Shown: piece after piece, positions 48,818-61,574 of the stretch | Layout of the letters: each line of letters starts with the position of its first letter | Position numbering within the stretch: the stretch's first letter is position 1 | Assembly: GCF_963675165.1 (NCBI RefSeq) | Contig: NC_087384.1 | Coordinates: forward strand, 1,262,501 to 1,326,500 | DNA length: 64,000 bases | Origin: Halichondria panicea | Lineage: Eukaryota; Porifera; Demospongiae; Suberitida; Halichondriidae | Reading direction: 5' to 3' | Notes under the pieces: generated by a model | Database searches by the model: none | Seen by the model: the letters and a program-made list of their open reading frames with translations, nothing else | What the model was told of the DNA's origin: nothing | Made by a program: the position numbers and the translations under genes

Positions 48818-51800
48818 TCAAACAAACTCTTTCTTGCTACTCTTGTTTCTAAGGCCTCCGCCAAACGTGTGCTTCTTCTTATCACTGGGGGAGGGGGGTG
48901 GGGGACGTGCGGGGGCGGCATGTGGGGCAGAGAACTTGAGGACGGTAGTCTCGACTTTGACTTTGTAGAAGTCTCCAGACGGACAGCCAAAGTCTTCAGC
49001 CAACGCCGGGTGGTCCTGCATGTACATGTACATACATACTCTCACAAACACATAACAATACGTATAACAATTAGGGGTCAGTTCTTGCATGGGCACAAGA
49101 GCAATAATAACTATAACAAAATTAATATTGGCAATCAATGGAGTAATGCAATATATACCCTAGAGATGCAATGTTAAAATGAAGCTATACAGTTAGGATT
49201 TGTCATTGTGTCATTGGTACACGTTAAGTACATGTAAGTGTTATATACAGTGTATTGTACACACCTCAAACGCCAGACGTCGTGGTTTCTCTGAAAGTTT
49301 TCCAAGAATCAGTTCAGGCCTGCATAAAATTATATACACGTATAATTATACACATGTACAGTAGCTAGTGTGCTTAGATCAGTGATTGCTTTTGGGCCCA
49401 AATTTTCCGTTTGAAATGGGCCTGTTTTCAGAGCTAACTTTGAGGCCATAACTTAGGTTAGGAATGTAGCTGCATTTAGTAGCTGCTTAAATATCTATGA
49501 CATACAGTACTACAATTAATTATAATTACATGCAAAACAAGAAACTTTCAATTCACAAAATTTTCAAAATGCAGTCAAGGGATTAAACTTAGCTCTGGGT
49601 TTCATGCACTAGAATGTACAGTAGTGATAACTTACAATCGCTTGTCCTTCCCTTTAAAGTTGGCCACACTGGACTCCTCCATGATGATGTATGGGCGTGG
49701 CTTCTCCAAGTGGAGCACAACAGGAACGCTGACCTTGCTTTTCATGAGCCTCACCTGACGGGAAGATATCAAGTTAGTACCAGTGGCATCCACAATAATC
49801 TGATTGTACGGTCCTCTTAACAAAATAATACTTCTAGACACTATTATTGATTCAAGTACGGTCGTACGTACGTGTATTGTATAGTTAGACAATCGCATGT
49901 ACCTGATGGAAGATGACAATATCCCCCTCCTCATACTCAGTTGGTCGACCTATCTTCACCAGTCCACAGTTAGCAGACAATGTCATTGTGCCTGTACAGG
50001 GAGCAGCACACAAGTAACAACACATTAGTGCCAGCAGGAGTACTCCTGAAAGACTGAAAGGCTATAAGTTATAAGTCTATCAACGATTGAAGTGAATAAG
50101 TAAAATGTTTAGAGTATTTACGTTCAATTGAAAACGGTCAATTCAATCCTAAAATGAAATTTGAACTAAGCATGTGGTACAGTATACACATACAGTACCT
50201 CTGGCAGATGTCTTGACAATTCCATCCAAGTTGGTTGTGTGTAGCAGCTCGGCCATTTGGAGTGCATGGGGGAGGAGATCGTCCAGGTTGTCAGAGAGAT
50301 GGGCGGGGGTGGACGGAGAGGGGGCGTCGGCCATTGAGATGACACTGTATCCCTCGAGGAGACTGGGGTAAAGGGTGTTCGGAGGCTTCGAGGGAGAGAG
50401 GGGAGAGGTCGCCATGCTCGCAGTAATACCAGGTCTGTAAAGACAGGGGGGGAAGAATCAAGCTATGTAAGTCGGTAGCTAGTGTCACACGCAAACACTT
50501 CATTTGGGAAAGAACAGTTAAAAAAAAGTGCCAACTTAATATGTCAACATTGAATTGTAGTACATGTACAGCTACTTATTTCAGTTTCTCTGCATGCTAC
50601 TGAGAACCAGGCTACATGCACATGAGAAGTTCAATCCATATGTATAGAGATGTACACACATGCACGTGATACTTATGTACAGAACTCACTTGAGCTTCTC
50701 AGCAGTGGTACAGAACTTCTTGAGGTGTCCTGTCAAGCTCTCAAAGGCCCTCATACTGTCATCACTCACAGAACTGAGAGAGAGAGGGGGGAGAGAGAGA
50801 GAGGGGGGGAGGGAGAGGAGGAGAGAGAGAGAGGAGGGGAGATAGAGGAGGGGAGAGAGAGGAGGGGAGAGAGAGGAGGGGAGATAGAGAAGGAGAGAGG
50901 GAGGGGGGAGAGAGGGGGAGGGAGGGAGAGGGGGGGGAGAGAGGAGGGGAGATAGAGAAGGAGAGAGGGAGGGGGGAGAGAGAGGGGGAGAGAGAGAAGG
51001 GGAGATAGAGAGGGAGAGAGGGAGGGGGGGAGAGATAGAGAGGGAGAGAGAGAGGGGGGGGGAGAGGGGGGGAGAGAGGGGGGGGAGAGAGAGGGGGGGA
51101 GATAGAGAGAGGGGGGGGGGGGAGAGAGGGGGGGAGATAGAGAGAGGGGGGGGGGGGAGATAGAGAGAGAGGGGGGGGGGGGAGAGAGAGGGAGAGGGGG
51201 GTTAGCACAGCATATCAGCTCTAAAATAACTACAATGGCTGATTGCAAGCTTGACACAATGCAGAACTGTATACGTACATACGATGTACATAATGTTGAA
51301 AGTATTCTTCATAGCTACATGTACAGCCAGTAGGAACACAGAATGCTATTACTCACCGTCCTGGTTTGACAGTGCTCTCTGGGTCACCAGGAGAGCGAGG
51401 TCTGAGATGGCCCAACATTCCGGGTTGAATAGTGGCCTCCTCTTCACAAATGCTACTGCCCTGTTGGTCACTCTATAAGCAGTGAGACAAGTGCTCAATG
51501 AACACGTACACGTACATCATTACAAGCAAGTAGTAATTTTAAGCACCGATCAACAAACACAAGCCCCTCCCTCCCTCCCGTACACCACATACTTACAGAG
51601 GATAATTTCAGAGTAGTTAGTTCCGAGGTGAGCAGCTGCACTTGACTCTGGAGGTTTTCATTTTCTCTCTTTATTGCCTCCATGTTGGGCGGGGTTGGAG
51701 AAGCTCCCCAAGTGCTCATATGTGGTGGTGGTCCAGGAAATTGTCCATTATTCCACAAGCTGCTGGGAGGGGTCACGAGTACAGGGGGTGTGGATGCCAC

Positions 51801-54041
51801 GCCCCCCTGAGCCAGTGTAGCCGCTACTGTACCACCCTATGGGGTACAAGAATAATTATGCTGAATCTTGCCAAAAAAATATTGAATCTGCCATATTGTA
51901 TAAATAAAACTTACGGATATGGACCTGAGCAGCATAGCTCTCTCCATGGAGACCTGCTCCAGCACAGCGTCCAGAGCAGAGCATCCCGTACGCAGGCCAT
52001 CAGAGGTTTGGTTGAGGGACCACACTTGAGACAACTGGGACCACAGTGGGCGGAGCTGACCTCTGACCTTTTCCGTGACCTCTCTGATGAGCTTCTGACA
52101 GTCTTCATTGATGCTCTTACAGTTGTTGTAAATCTGGTCTTTCTGTGGAGACGAAAAACGGTTAGACACTTGAAGCAATAACAAGTTTATAACACTTATA
52201 GTGTTAAACAAGCTTAGCCTGCAAAACACAAACATGCATATTTGTACACCTTCACGCCCACTCCACCCACTCACCCTTAGTTTCGGGAGTCTCTTTGTTT
52301 CGTCTGAGAGAGTGGCTGCAGCTGTAGTGAGGTCTTCCTCTTTGAGGTCTATGCTCACGGAGGTGTCAGCTCTATTGTTGAATCCACTCAACTCTCGAAC
52401 CAACTTCTCGATCTGCACAAGGGGGGAGCATAATAAATAAATTATTACCCAAAATTATGATAAAATTCATATTAACAAGTCAACAGCTGCTCTACAACAT
52501 TGTATGCACTAGCTAATACATGTAATACATGGGGCCTGGTGGTGTTGGTGACTCACTGTTGCTTTGTGCTGCTGCACTATGGCTAGTTGGGCCCTCAACT
52601 GTCCCTGGTTCTTGTCCGACAGAGAGGAGAGGTCTTGCATGATCCTGCATTGGGAATAGTACAGGGAGGCAATTATCAATAGGCAGATGCTGTCATAATG
52701 GCACATGTACATGTGTGTACAGACACCCTGAACTACACACACTTCCTCCTACACACACACACACACGTGTACATGTACACATACAGTACACATGTCATTG
52801 GAAACAGTACAGGGAAGTAATTATCAACATGCTATCATAGTGGTACAGATAACACACTTCCTACACACACACACACGTATACATGTACATGCATACATAC
52901 ACATGTATGTATAGTACACATAATATATACACACAGACCTTTTCCCATCTATAAGAACTACACACATCACTCCTACACACACGCACACGCACACGCAGTC
53001 CTTACCACTGAATGGCGAGGGTAGCCTTTGCCAGAGCCTGGTGCCCTATCTCAGTGAGCTCCTTGTAACCACGACTACTAAACAGAGTCACCTCTCTGGA
53101 CACAAACTTAGAGAGCTCCTCCAGCCCCTCTAGCTGAGACTTCTGCTGAGCACTCATGTGGTGGATCATGTGGACCATCTCATCAGCTAGCTTGTGCTGC
53201 ATAGGGAGGGGATTGAATATATCATCCAATAGAGGCAGGATTGTGCTGTACAAGTGTTGTATTACTAGGAGAGGCAGAATCATTATAGAATTATCAATAG
53301 AAGCAGGATTGTATTGTAACAAAGTACCGTATAGCGGGTAATTTTCGTGGGATAAAAAATTCGTTCAACTCGAGAAACGGGTGGTTTTCGTGAGTGTTTA
53401 ATCTCGTTGCCTGCCTGCATTTCTACGTTCCGGTAAGCCACGCCTACGTTAAAATTTCGTGAAGGTCAGCTTGCCCACGAAAATAACGAATATTTTACCC
53501 CACGAAAAATTACCCGCTATACGGTATGCACTTACATCCACTATCTGAGATACACACAGGTTCACATCGTGGATCACAAATCCTGCAAAGAGAAAAAAAT
53601 AATTATACAGAGCAATTATAAGCTATGGCTTCCTCGTTACGTATTGAGCACCATCATTACATCATCATATACACTGTATTACTACAATAGCTGAACGCAT
53701 GCCAAGGAGGGGTTTCCCCCACCCACCCACTCACCCAGTCCGGCAAGGCAGTTGTAGTCTGGATTCAGTGCTTCTGTCTCCATCAGGTTGATGGGCAGGA
53801 GGTACAGTTTAGCGTGGCCCCCACTGCCACCAGACTCCTTTAATAGTTGGGCAAAATGTTCTGAGGAGAGAGGGGAGAGGGGAGAGATGAAGTGGTGGGA
53901 CAGCATGGAGAAGAGGACCTGGGAGCGCATCGGGATGTGGGTGTGGCTAAACACCTCGTTCATCAGACTATCAGCACTGTGTGTGTGTGTGCGTGTGTGT
54001 GTGTGTGTGCGTGTGCGTGCGTGTGTGTGTGTGTGTGCGTG

Positions 54042-54085
<44 letters not shown>

Positions 54086-54111
54086 CGTGCGTGTGTGTGT
54101 GTGTGTGTGCG

Positions 54112-54162
<51 letters not shown>

Positions 54163-55552
54163 GTGTGTGTGTGTGTGCGTGTGTGTGGGGGGCACAATTA
54201 ACTAAATAACATCCAGTAAAATATAGAGGTCTCATAGTACCAGTACATGTAGGAAGACACATCCTTTGCTCCTGATATACAATGTACCGTATAGTGGGTA
54301 ATTTTCGTATGAACTGTCCAATTAAACAATCAACAATTTAACTATGTGGTAGAATAATTTGCATTTAATGCTCCACAATACGAAATATACTAAAATGTCC
54401 ACCATACGAAAATAACTTGCTATATGGTGTAAAGGCTCTTTTTAGGCTATTCCCTAAGTTACTTTCAACTGAATGAAGATTGTGCTAAAAAGTTTCTGTG
54501 TACTCACGTGATTAGTGGATCATTCATGACCTTCATGGAGGTCCCGTGCAGGAGGTTGATGATCTCAATCTTGGACGTGATGATGTCGTCCACGGCTAAG
54601 TAGAACTCACTGAATGTCATTCTCTCGGCTGGGTCTAACTTGAGCTCGGCTCTCAACAGCTGGTTCATCTTTTCCCGGAAGGGCCTGTTGATATCACACC
54701 ACCACATTCAGTGATCAACATCTGGACAATAGTTACTCAACTACCCAAAACCACTCAGTCAAAAAGCCTCAAAAACAGCTAGAGCATTTAGACTGAAAGG
54801 AACCCTTGATTTACAGTTTGTAAGCACATCATACTTATGTACATGTAACATAAAGTGTATTTTAATTTTCAAATTGAAGAGTCTTAACTAAAGTTATGGG
54901 CCAATCAAATCCCTCCACCCACTCACTCTGAGAGTCTGTCGTTGACGACTGCGGGCAGCTCATTGATGTAGTTGATCTTCCTGGAGTGAGGCACTCTCTC
55001 AAAGGCTATGGCATCTCCCTTGTGCTTGAGGATGCGTGGAATGTCTTGCAATTGCTGTAAGAACACAAACATGGACACCTGTCAATCATGGATAACTATT
55101 CCACCGTGTACACTCTTGCTATAACTATACCTACACAGGAATTATTTTAGTGCGGGTTACAATTTTCTACCACCCGATTGGAGAAAGTAAATTTCCTACT
55201 TGCTTTTCAACCACCCGCTTAATATTTGGAACCAACATTTTCACCCACTTGTGCAAAATTCCCACTAATTGACCTTAAGTATCACATGCAAGGTGTGTAA
55301 TAATATTAACTTACAGCGTAGAAACCGCACTGCCCCACGATGACCTTGTAGAGGAGTGCTCCAATGGACCAGATGTCCACCTTGTCATCGTAGTGCTGTA
55401 CAAAAGACAGTAGGTACACGCATGACACTCAACTGTAGCGCTAGATTATTTCCTTAGATGGAATTTGCACTTTTTAATATAATATGGGAAATGAAACTGT
55501 TAGAATCACCTCTCCGGGATGGAAGACACATCGCAGAGCTTCTGGGGCCTGT

Positions 55553-55583
<31 letters not shown>

Positions 55584-57442
55584 CACAGCATTAAGTAAAA
55601 GAATACACTCGTTTTGTGCAACAACAAACCATTATGTCATCACTAAAAATAGCAAAAGGCCATTAAAATGTCACATGGTTCAGAAAGCAGAACTACCCGA
55701 GTGCACAGTATCGGGTTACACTCAGTACAGGTGCTAAACACACAGCGTAGTCTAAATACGGGCATATGACCTAGCTAGCATAAGAAGAATTTGTTACTGG
55801 AACTAGGTAAGCGATTCATTCTCAACAACTGCTCAAATGAATACGCTTAGACACAACCCCACCTGACCTATGGTTGATATTTTAGGTGTAATTCCCAAAT
55901 CCTGTGTTTGTATCATATGTACATGTGTCAAGTCTATTTATGGGCATGCAGTGAAACATTGCTATCATTCTAAGCTGAGTGTTGTGTGATAACAGTAGTG
56001 ACAAGGGACTCGGTGTTGCAAGCATCGCATGATGTTATGGATCCATTTCATTCCTAGCTAGTTATTGGAATGGGGACTGTGTGTGTGTGCTCACCATGAA
56101 CACAGGGGTCCCAGCCAGAGAGGTCATATCAATCGGCTTCATACCCTCGTCCTTGAAATGGCGAGCAAACCCAAAGTCAGCCAGCTTGATCTGTAAGGAA
56201 TAGACACTGTTGACATAGCTGTCCCTTTAGTAACAGTGTGTGTGACTAGGCAGAGGTGAGTGATTCATGGCTGACATTGTTCTCTTTACAATACATAGTT
56301 GAGCAGCAGCATTGTTCCTACAGTGTACTATATACGGCTATAAGCTTCCTTGTCGGAGACTGAGTTCTCACCATCATCTTGCCAGTGGTGGGGTGCTTCT
56401 TGATGAGGATGTTGCCTGGCTTCAGATCACGATGGACAATGTTCTGCTCTCTCAGTGCCTTCATGCCTTGGGCTGAACGGGCATATAATATCAACTACAA
56501 TTGAGCATACAGCATAGTTACATTGTGCATACATGTAGAAGTAGCCTATTCAAACTATTTTGTATGCTAACACTACATGCAAAAGAGGATACAATAATGG
56601 TCAGGGGGGAAAGAAATCACTAGATCGAAAGGACAACAGTACTAAGCTGTTACATGTACTCACCAAGTTGGTATAGGAAGATAATGATGTCATACTCTTT
56701 GAAGGGCTTGATCTTGACAAGATGGTCGAGGTCAAATTCACAGAGCTCCATCACCAGCACAATGTGTTGCTTCAGCTCCTATAATGAAGGAGGGAGGGTA
56801 CCAATATTATAATGAGGTTTCTGACGTGTTTGCATGAGATAAATAACTACAAGTATAAGTAGACCAGTTAGGGTGTCAAAGTCAGCTTGTGCCAAATGTA
56901 TCCATATCTATTAACTCTATTATATAGCGAGACTGTTGGCATTACGTACCTGGACATGGAATAGATGGACCACGTACTCACACCCTCGGAGAAGCTTCAT
57001 AATTCTTATCTCTCTCTCCAAATTCTCTCTGACTTTCGGGTCTTGCTTGAAAAACTCTTTACGAACGACCTTCACGGCGACCTCTGAAGACCCATCCTAC
57101 AAGACACACAGCTAGAGTCAACGCTATGGCCGGCTATACCCAGTGTGTCAGTGTGTACGTGTGTGCACTCAGACTATTGCACCTTAAGCCTAACCTTATA
57201 CGTACTTATACAGTGTATGCATGCTTATAGTATAGTCATATAACTCTCGTGCAGTTAGGCTAGTGACTCACTGAGGTCCATCCAAGATAGACCTCTCCAA
57301 AGGATCCCTTGCCCACTCTGCTGCCCAAGTGCCAGACGTAGCCTTCACAGTGAGCTAGGTCTTGTGGACACACTCGCTTGAGCGTAGACAGGTTGGGCCG
57401 CTGCTTGGGCTGAGCCAGTACTAAGTTAATAGACTCTGACAT
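48818..57442 (-). CDS. TBK1/IKK-epsilon-like kinase with a FIP200/ATG11 Claw-like C terminus (1,041 aa, 23 exons)
   Basis: Exons, high to low: 57272-57442 (ATG), 56950-57096, 56664-56778, 56372-56472, 56095-56190, 55510-55548, 55315-55395, 54927-55054, 54508-54684, 53735-53976, 53536-53582, 53006-53196, 52557-52644, 52275-52412, 51915-52142, 51597-51836, 51357-51472, 50690-50773, 50199-50434, 49903-49991, 49636-49754, 49265-49319, 48818-49015 (TGA). They sum to 3,126 nt, and every junction keeps phase. Kinase about 37-327: glycine loop VGKGSFGEVYLG (43-54), VAVK lysine 66, HRDLKPGN with Asp160, DFG at 183-185, activation-loop SLAGT with Ser202 at the place of TBK1 Ser172, and an IKK-like C lobe. 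A probable ubiquitin-like domain (about 330-410), a helical and proline-rich middle, a coiled coil (about 715-743) and a Claw-like end (about 889-1000: EEGDIVIFHQ, LILGKLSEK, GDFYKVKVE) follow. The kinase is firm; Claw identity is by motif. Confidence 0.8.
50774..51199. repeat. Polypurine/polypyrimidine tract in an intron
   Basis: About 425 bp of almost pure G and A on the plus strand, in units such as GGGGGGAGAGAGAGAG. On the gene strand it is a pyrimidine tract that ends exactly in the acceptor (ctctctcag) of the exon at 50690-50773. Such tracts can form triplex or H-DNA and are length-unstable; the effect here is unknown. The long frames across it are composition artefacts. Confidence 0.95.
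52650..53000. repeat. Intronic minisatellite with CA runs
   Basis: About three diverged tandem units of roughly 110-180 bp share GTACAGGGAGGCAATTATCAA or close forms, TGCT(G/A)TCATA, then ACTTCCT and a CA run with TACATGTACA. It fills the intron between the exons ending at 52644 and starting at 53006. Confidence 0.7.
53325..53526. mobile_element. TACCGTATAGCGGG-family MITE, complete 202-bp copy
   Basis: Near-perfect terminal inverted repeats: TACCGTATAGCGGGTAATTT at 53325 and the complement ending CTATACGGTA at 53526. The middle includes AAGCCACGCCTACGTTAAAA and GGTCAGCTTGCCCACGAA, shared with the copy ending at 63309. It lies in an intron of the kinase gene, ending nine bases before the exon at 53536-53582 (donor side on the gene strand). 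Confidence 0.88.
53977..54187. repeat. (TG)n/(GTGC)n microsatellite reaching a splice acceptor
   Basis: About 210 bp of TG with regular GC interruptions. On the gene strand it is a CA repeat that ends in the acceptor AG of the exon 53735-53976. Long open frames exist in several phases, all artefacts of the dinucleotide. Confidence 0.95.
54285..54431. mobile_element. TACCGTATAGCGGG-family MITE, short diverged copy
   Basis: The left end is TACCGTATAGTGGGTAATTT at 54285. The right end is a diverged complement (TACGAAAATAACTTGCTATA then TGGTGTA) ending near 54431. It is about 147 bp and lies in a kinase-gene intron. Confidence 0.75.
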
Positions 57443-57750
57443 GCTTTAGTATCTCTGCTAGACTGTACTATACTATACTGTACTAAGAACAAAGCTACCT
57501 TTATAACTATTAGTCTGGCCGGCCGGCCATGCAGGTAGTTGTAATAGGTAAGGGTCACCTGATTAGGTAGCCTCGATTCCAGGCCGCTAAGAGAGGCCTT
57601 GAGAAGGAGGCTACTGATTAGGCTGTGGTCAAGTTGTGTAATAATGTATAGGGGAAATCTCTTGAAATTAATGCGAACACACACAAAGAACACAAAGAAC
57701 GCTGTATAAATCACAAAACAAAAATTACTATGTGTCGGGTCTATAGACAG
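57443..57750. promoter_or_regulatory. Upstream region of the kinase-Claw gene, with a palindromic MITE
   Basis: These 308 bp lie between the kinase start codon and the stop of the next gene on the same strand, so the kinase promoter should be here or overlap the OSBP 3' end. At 57568-57619 is a short palindromic element: GTAGCCTCGATTCCAGGCC facing GGCCTTGAGAAGGAGGCTAC. GGCCGGCCGGCC is at about 57516. No clear TATA box is seen. Confidence 0.45.
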
Positions 57751-60700
57751 TTAGAATAGGTCAGGTAAGTTGAGTTTGTCCCAGTCTCCAGTTTGCTTGG
57801 CCTCCCAATAACCTCCTTTGTACACATGAAACATTGTGTTGGTGAGAGGGTCGTATTCTTTGTTAAACCACACTGGCTTGTAAGTGGCCTCCTCTTTGAG
57901 TCTCTCTGCCTCCTCAACATCTCCTCTTGCTGCTGCCTTTGCTGCACGTTCTGCTAGTGCCTCTCTCTTCCGACGCTTGGCTCTTTGTTTCTCTTCAAGA
58001 CGTATCTGGAAGAACAATGGATACACAGTTACTATACAACCAACAGCATACAGTTTAGTATAGGCGTGCAATCCAGTTGATATCTACCTAAACAATTGTG
58101 GCTAGTTTCAGACCTCTAAAATCCCCAACTTGGATTGCGAAATCTTGCATCTATGTAGTCCTTGAAGCTAGCTTTGCTAAGCTATTTGAATTCTAAGCCC
58201 TTACATATAACACGTACAGTGTAGAACAACACAAAGGTATACTCATGCATCCTCACCTTCTCCTCACTGGCTTTAGTGAAGTCCCCCTCCTCCATGATCC
58301 TCTGGTCTGGTCTAAAGCGGGAGTCAGTGGGGGCGACCCCAGCTTCGTGTTCGTTGAGTGTGCACGAGAAAGGAGTAAATTCATGATTACCAGGTCTGCA
58401 GGGGAGAGAATTATTACTATTATCAAATTACAAGCAGTTTTTATTTACCAAAACAACACACAATTAGTTAAAGGTTAATATGTACCATCCACTTACTCTG
58501 ATTGTTCAGCTTTCCACAGTGTCTTGTAAGGACCTGTCGTCAACTTCCTCCCCTCTCCACCTGTTACCTTGGCAACATCGTACTGTTGATCCCAGTAACC
58601 CTTGACAACATAACGAATAGTCCCATCAACATCCTTCATATGCCCAGTGACCTGGGAGGGGATTACAAAAAATTTTATGTGTATGGAAATCTTGAAGCCT
58701 TGAAAAATGAAAGTAGCATTTATATTTTAAGTACCTTTCTCTGTTGTTCCCTGGATAAGTAACTGTAGGCATGGAACTTGAGCAGCCCCTCTTCTCTTGT
58801 GGTGTGATTAGTTATCTTGATATCGCCAGACTATAGGTGTGCAGTACATGTCAATCACATATTATGCTATACACACAAGCTACAAGGAATAAGATAACTC
58901 GAGAGCTACTTTGTATTTCAGGGATATGCTTAGGCTATTATATAAAAGGCAAATTTGCGAGTTGGATGAGACTAGTTATCACTTGGGCACATGGAGACTG
59001 TTACAAATGTACCTGGTCAATCCACAGAGTCCCTACTATGATGTTGTGGATGGTAGTGACACACTTGCACCAGGTGTAGTGACTCTTGGTCTTGTGGAAC
59101 ACCACATGACAAGTGCCCAATGGAAGAATGGTGAAATATTTGCCTCTAAACTGTGAGGCTGCTGTGTACTCCTGCCAGAATGTCCAGTCCTTGCTCTCTG
59201 TGTACTCAGCAAACATGGGGGGATGGTGACTCACCTACGCGTGTAGCGGGAGGGGACAAAGGTCAAACCAAGCAGCAATATATACATTACCATCCAATGC
59301 ACAAGTTTAAATACGGACAGAGTACAGACTAACTTGCTCAAAGAGGCATCTCCATCCCATCTCAGCTCTCCTGTCACACTCGTAGGTTTCTCCAAGCATG
59401 GGGTTGAAAGGTTTGTTGGCTCTTGCACCAGCAGTGGCAGCATAGGGGGACGTCACAAATGCACCCACGTACGCCATCTCCTCCAGTGTGTCCCGGGCAT
59501 TCACTGCTCTATCAAGTATATCTGTATACACCAATTCTTCTGTTATTCTCTGAAGCATGGACAGGGGCTCATTGAAGTGGACCTGGAGGGAGGGGGTGAG
59601 GGGTTATTAACATTGCAAATGGAACCCACCAGTAGCTCTGGCTAGCAACACAATACATGCTACATTTCAAGTGCTTTTACTTCTGTTAGCTCTAGCTACC
59701 ACTAAAATATAAACGATACCAGCATACGTATTGTGAGGTGGTCTTACTGGCATGGATATCTTGGAAAGGTCTTTGCCGATGCAGTTCTTCATGACGGACC
59801 AGAGACTGAATCTAGTGTTGGGTCGAGGGGGAACAACTGTCCTCCTCTGGGGGAGGGTGGGCCGGGGATCAACAAAGAAGCTGGGAGCAGGCTCATCAGG
59901 AACCTAGCAAATAAGGAGAAGTTTTAAATGAGGTAGTTGCAAATAATTATATATGCTACAATGGTTCTGAACACAATAGAATCAGGCCATGTTTCGTGGG
60001 TATACATGTATAAATAAACTTACTGTTATCTTCCTGTCTGAGCTCACGGGGTGTTTCCTATCAGTGGACGGAGATACTAGACCATGAGCCTCATTCAAAG
60101 ACCTTGTGTCAGGGCTTGTCTTGGTCTCAGCAAGAGTGGGTGTGGTAGGGCTGGAGCTTGTTCTGACCCAGTCTTCGTCAGAAATCTCAGGGGCATCAAA
60201 GAATTGATCATCATCGTCTAGTTCTAGAGACCTTGCTACAAAATTTGTATTTGCTCCACTTCTCTGAAATTGTTGCCTTGCTTGATTTTCCATACGTGTC
60301 ATTTGCTTGGCCAGTGTCTCCATGTTTTCCTCTAGTTTAAGTCGACGAGAATGCTCTTGTTGACGAACTCGAGACCACCTCCTCTCTGTACTTCTCGCCT
60401 GAACCACAAACTCATCTGCTGCCTGGAGAGGAAGAGAAAGTGTTTCACAGCTAGCTAGAGCTATATATTACAGCAACGTGTCATGTGATCATCAGTCAGG
60501 GCAATGTGAGGTTTACTTTCATACACTGGCAGGTTGTGTTTGAGTGTTTGGGTCTATTGTGCTGTCCTCCAACACATCAGTAAAAGTACATCAGAAAATG
60601 TTGAAACATTATTAAAACGTGGGGTGAATACACTATACTATACAGTACAATGCAACACATTTATCAATAGGACTAACTCTACAAATATTGTAGTGTTTAG

Positions 60701-61574
60701 AGCGCTCACTTTAAGCATTCCTAGGGCAGTGAGTTTAAAGAATGCCAGTTGCTCAGAGGTCTTCCCCCCACCACCCTCCTCATTGGCCAGTCCACGTCCA
60801 CTCTTGACCACAGTTTCATGGGCTGTATCCAACTCAGCCAGCTTGTCTTGTAGGCTCGTGAGGAGATCCTCACTGGCACCGTCTGTACCCTCTTCCTCAC
60901 TGCCTCCCTCACTATCTGTGGGGATGGGGGGGGGGGAGTGTACTTATCAACACTACTATATTTAATATATGCTGCGAGTAATTTTATTTAACCCACGCAA
61001 CAGATATCTTGCTCTCCATTTAGACCTGCACAATAATCACATGAGATAGAACAGGGCCACCTCTGTATAATGGCCAAAACTTTGTTCTGCTAAAATAATG
61101 TGTTTTTTACTTAATAAGAGAGGTTTCACCGTATAGCTACTTGATGCGTACAGTGTAATACAACACGTGCTCATACTGCAGTCTCACCAGACTCCATGCT
61201 CTTGATGGCCTTGGCTTTGGACAGTTGCAACATTGTCAGCCATTTCTGCTTCTCCACATTATTGGATGCTCTCAAGTGGTATACTTGCGACTGACCGTTT
61301 GAGATTACAAAATGTGTAGCATCTACAGGATCGATAAAAGCTCCAGCAAGATTCACCGTGCCCCGGCATGTGTGAGACATCTCCTCTTGTGTCCTGCAGA
61401 ACAAATAGTACTTTTATAAACAGTGCTGTATAAACTCTTCTCATACCTGTAATAGGAGAGGAGACCATTGGACAACACGAACCAGCGCCGCTGGTAGCCT
61501 TTGATATAGTTGGTCCATTTGAGAAGCCATCCTTTGAGCTGCTCTGGGCTGCTGTTGCTTCTTCCTTCAGCCAT
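57751..61574 (-). CDS. OSBP: Oxysterol-binding protein (PH + FFAT + ORD, 736 aa, 11 exons)
   Basis: Exons, high to low: 61447-61574 (ATG), 61188-61393, 60710-60915, 60024-60422, 59748-59903, 59334-59582, 59013-59234, 58735-58830, 58497-58651, 58257-58395, 57751-58005 (TAA); 2,211 nt, phases consistent. The PH domain covers about 14-105 ([20 protein letters not shown]). A coiled stretch and an FFAT motif QFFDAPE with acidic flank (253-259) follow; FFAT binds the ER protein VAP. The lipid-binding ORD has [13 protein letters not shown] (421-433) and EQVSHHPP (447-454), the family signature, and ends in the basic helix and [15 protein letters not shown]. Family role: sterol/PI4P exchange at ER-Golgi contacts, with PH binding PI4P on the Golgi side. 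Human OSBP is 807 residues, mainly longer at the N terminus. It is followed by a tandem duplicate. Confidence 0.93.

Noticed and set aside
50149-50415. MATSPLSPSKPP as the start of a separate downstream gene
   Set aside because: The exon has a good acceptor upstream of this ATG and joins in phase with the previous exon, so it is better read as internal; kept only as a possible alternative start.
50762-51257. Long open frames of almost only Pro, Ser and Leu, or Glu, Arg and Gly, on both strands
   Set aside because: They are read from the polypurine/polypyrimidine tract, which has no stops because of its composition; the tract lies in an intron between two well-supported exons.
51837-52418. 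A 193-codon minus-strand frame read as one exon
   Set aside because: It covers two exons (52275-52412 and 51915-52142) with a 132-bp intron that happens to be open in frame.
53682-54262. Several open frames of alternating Cys-Val or Thr-His
   Set aside because: They come from the TG/CA microsatellite. Only the part to 53976 on the minus strand is a real exon.
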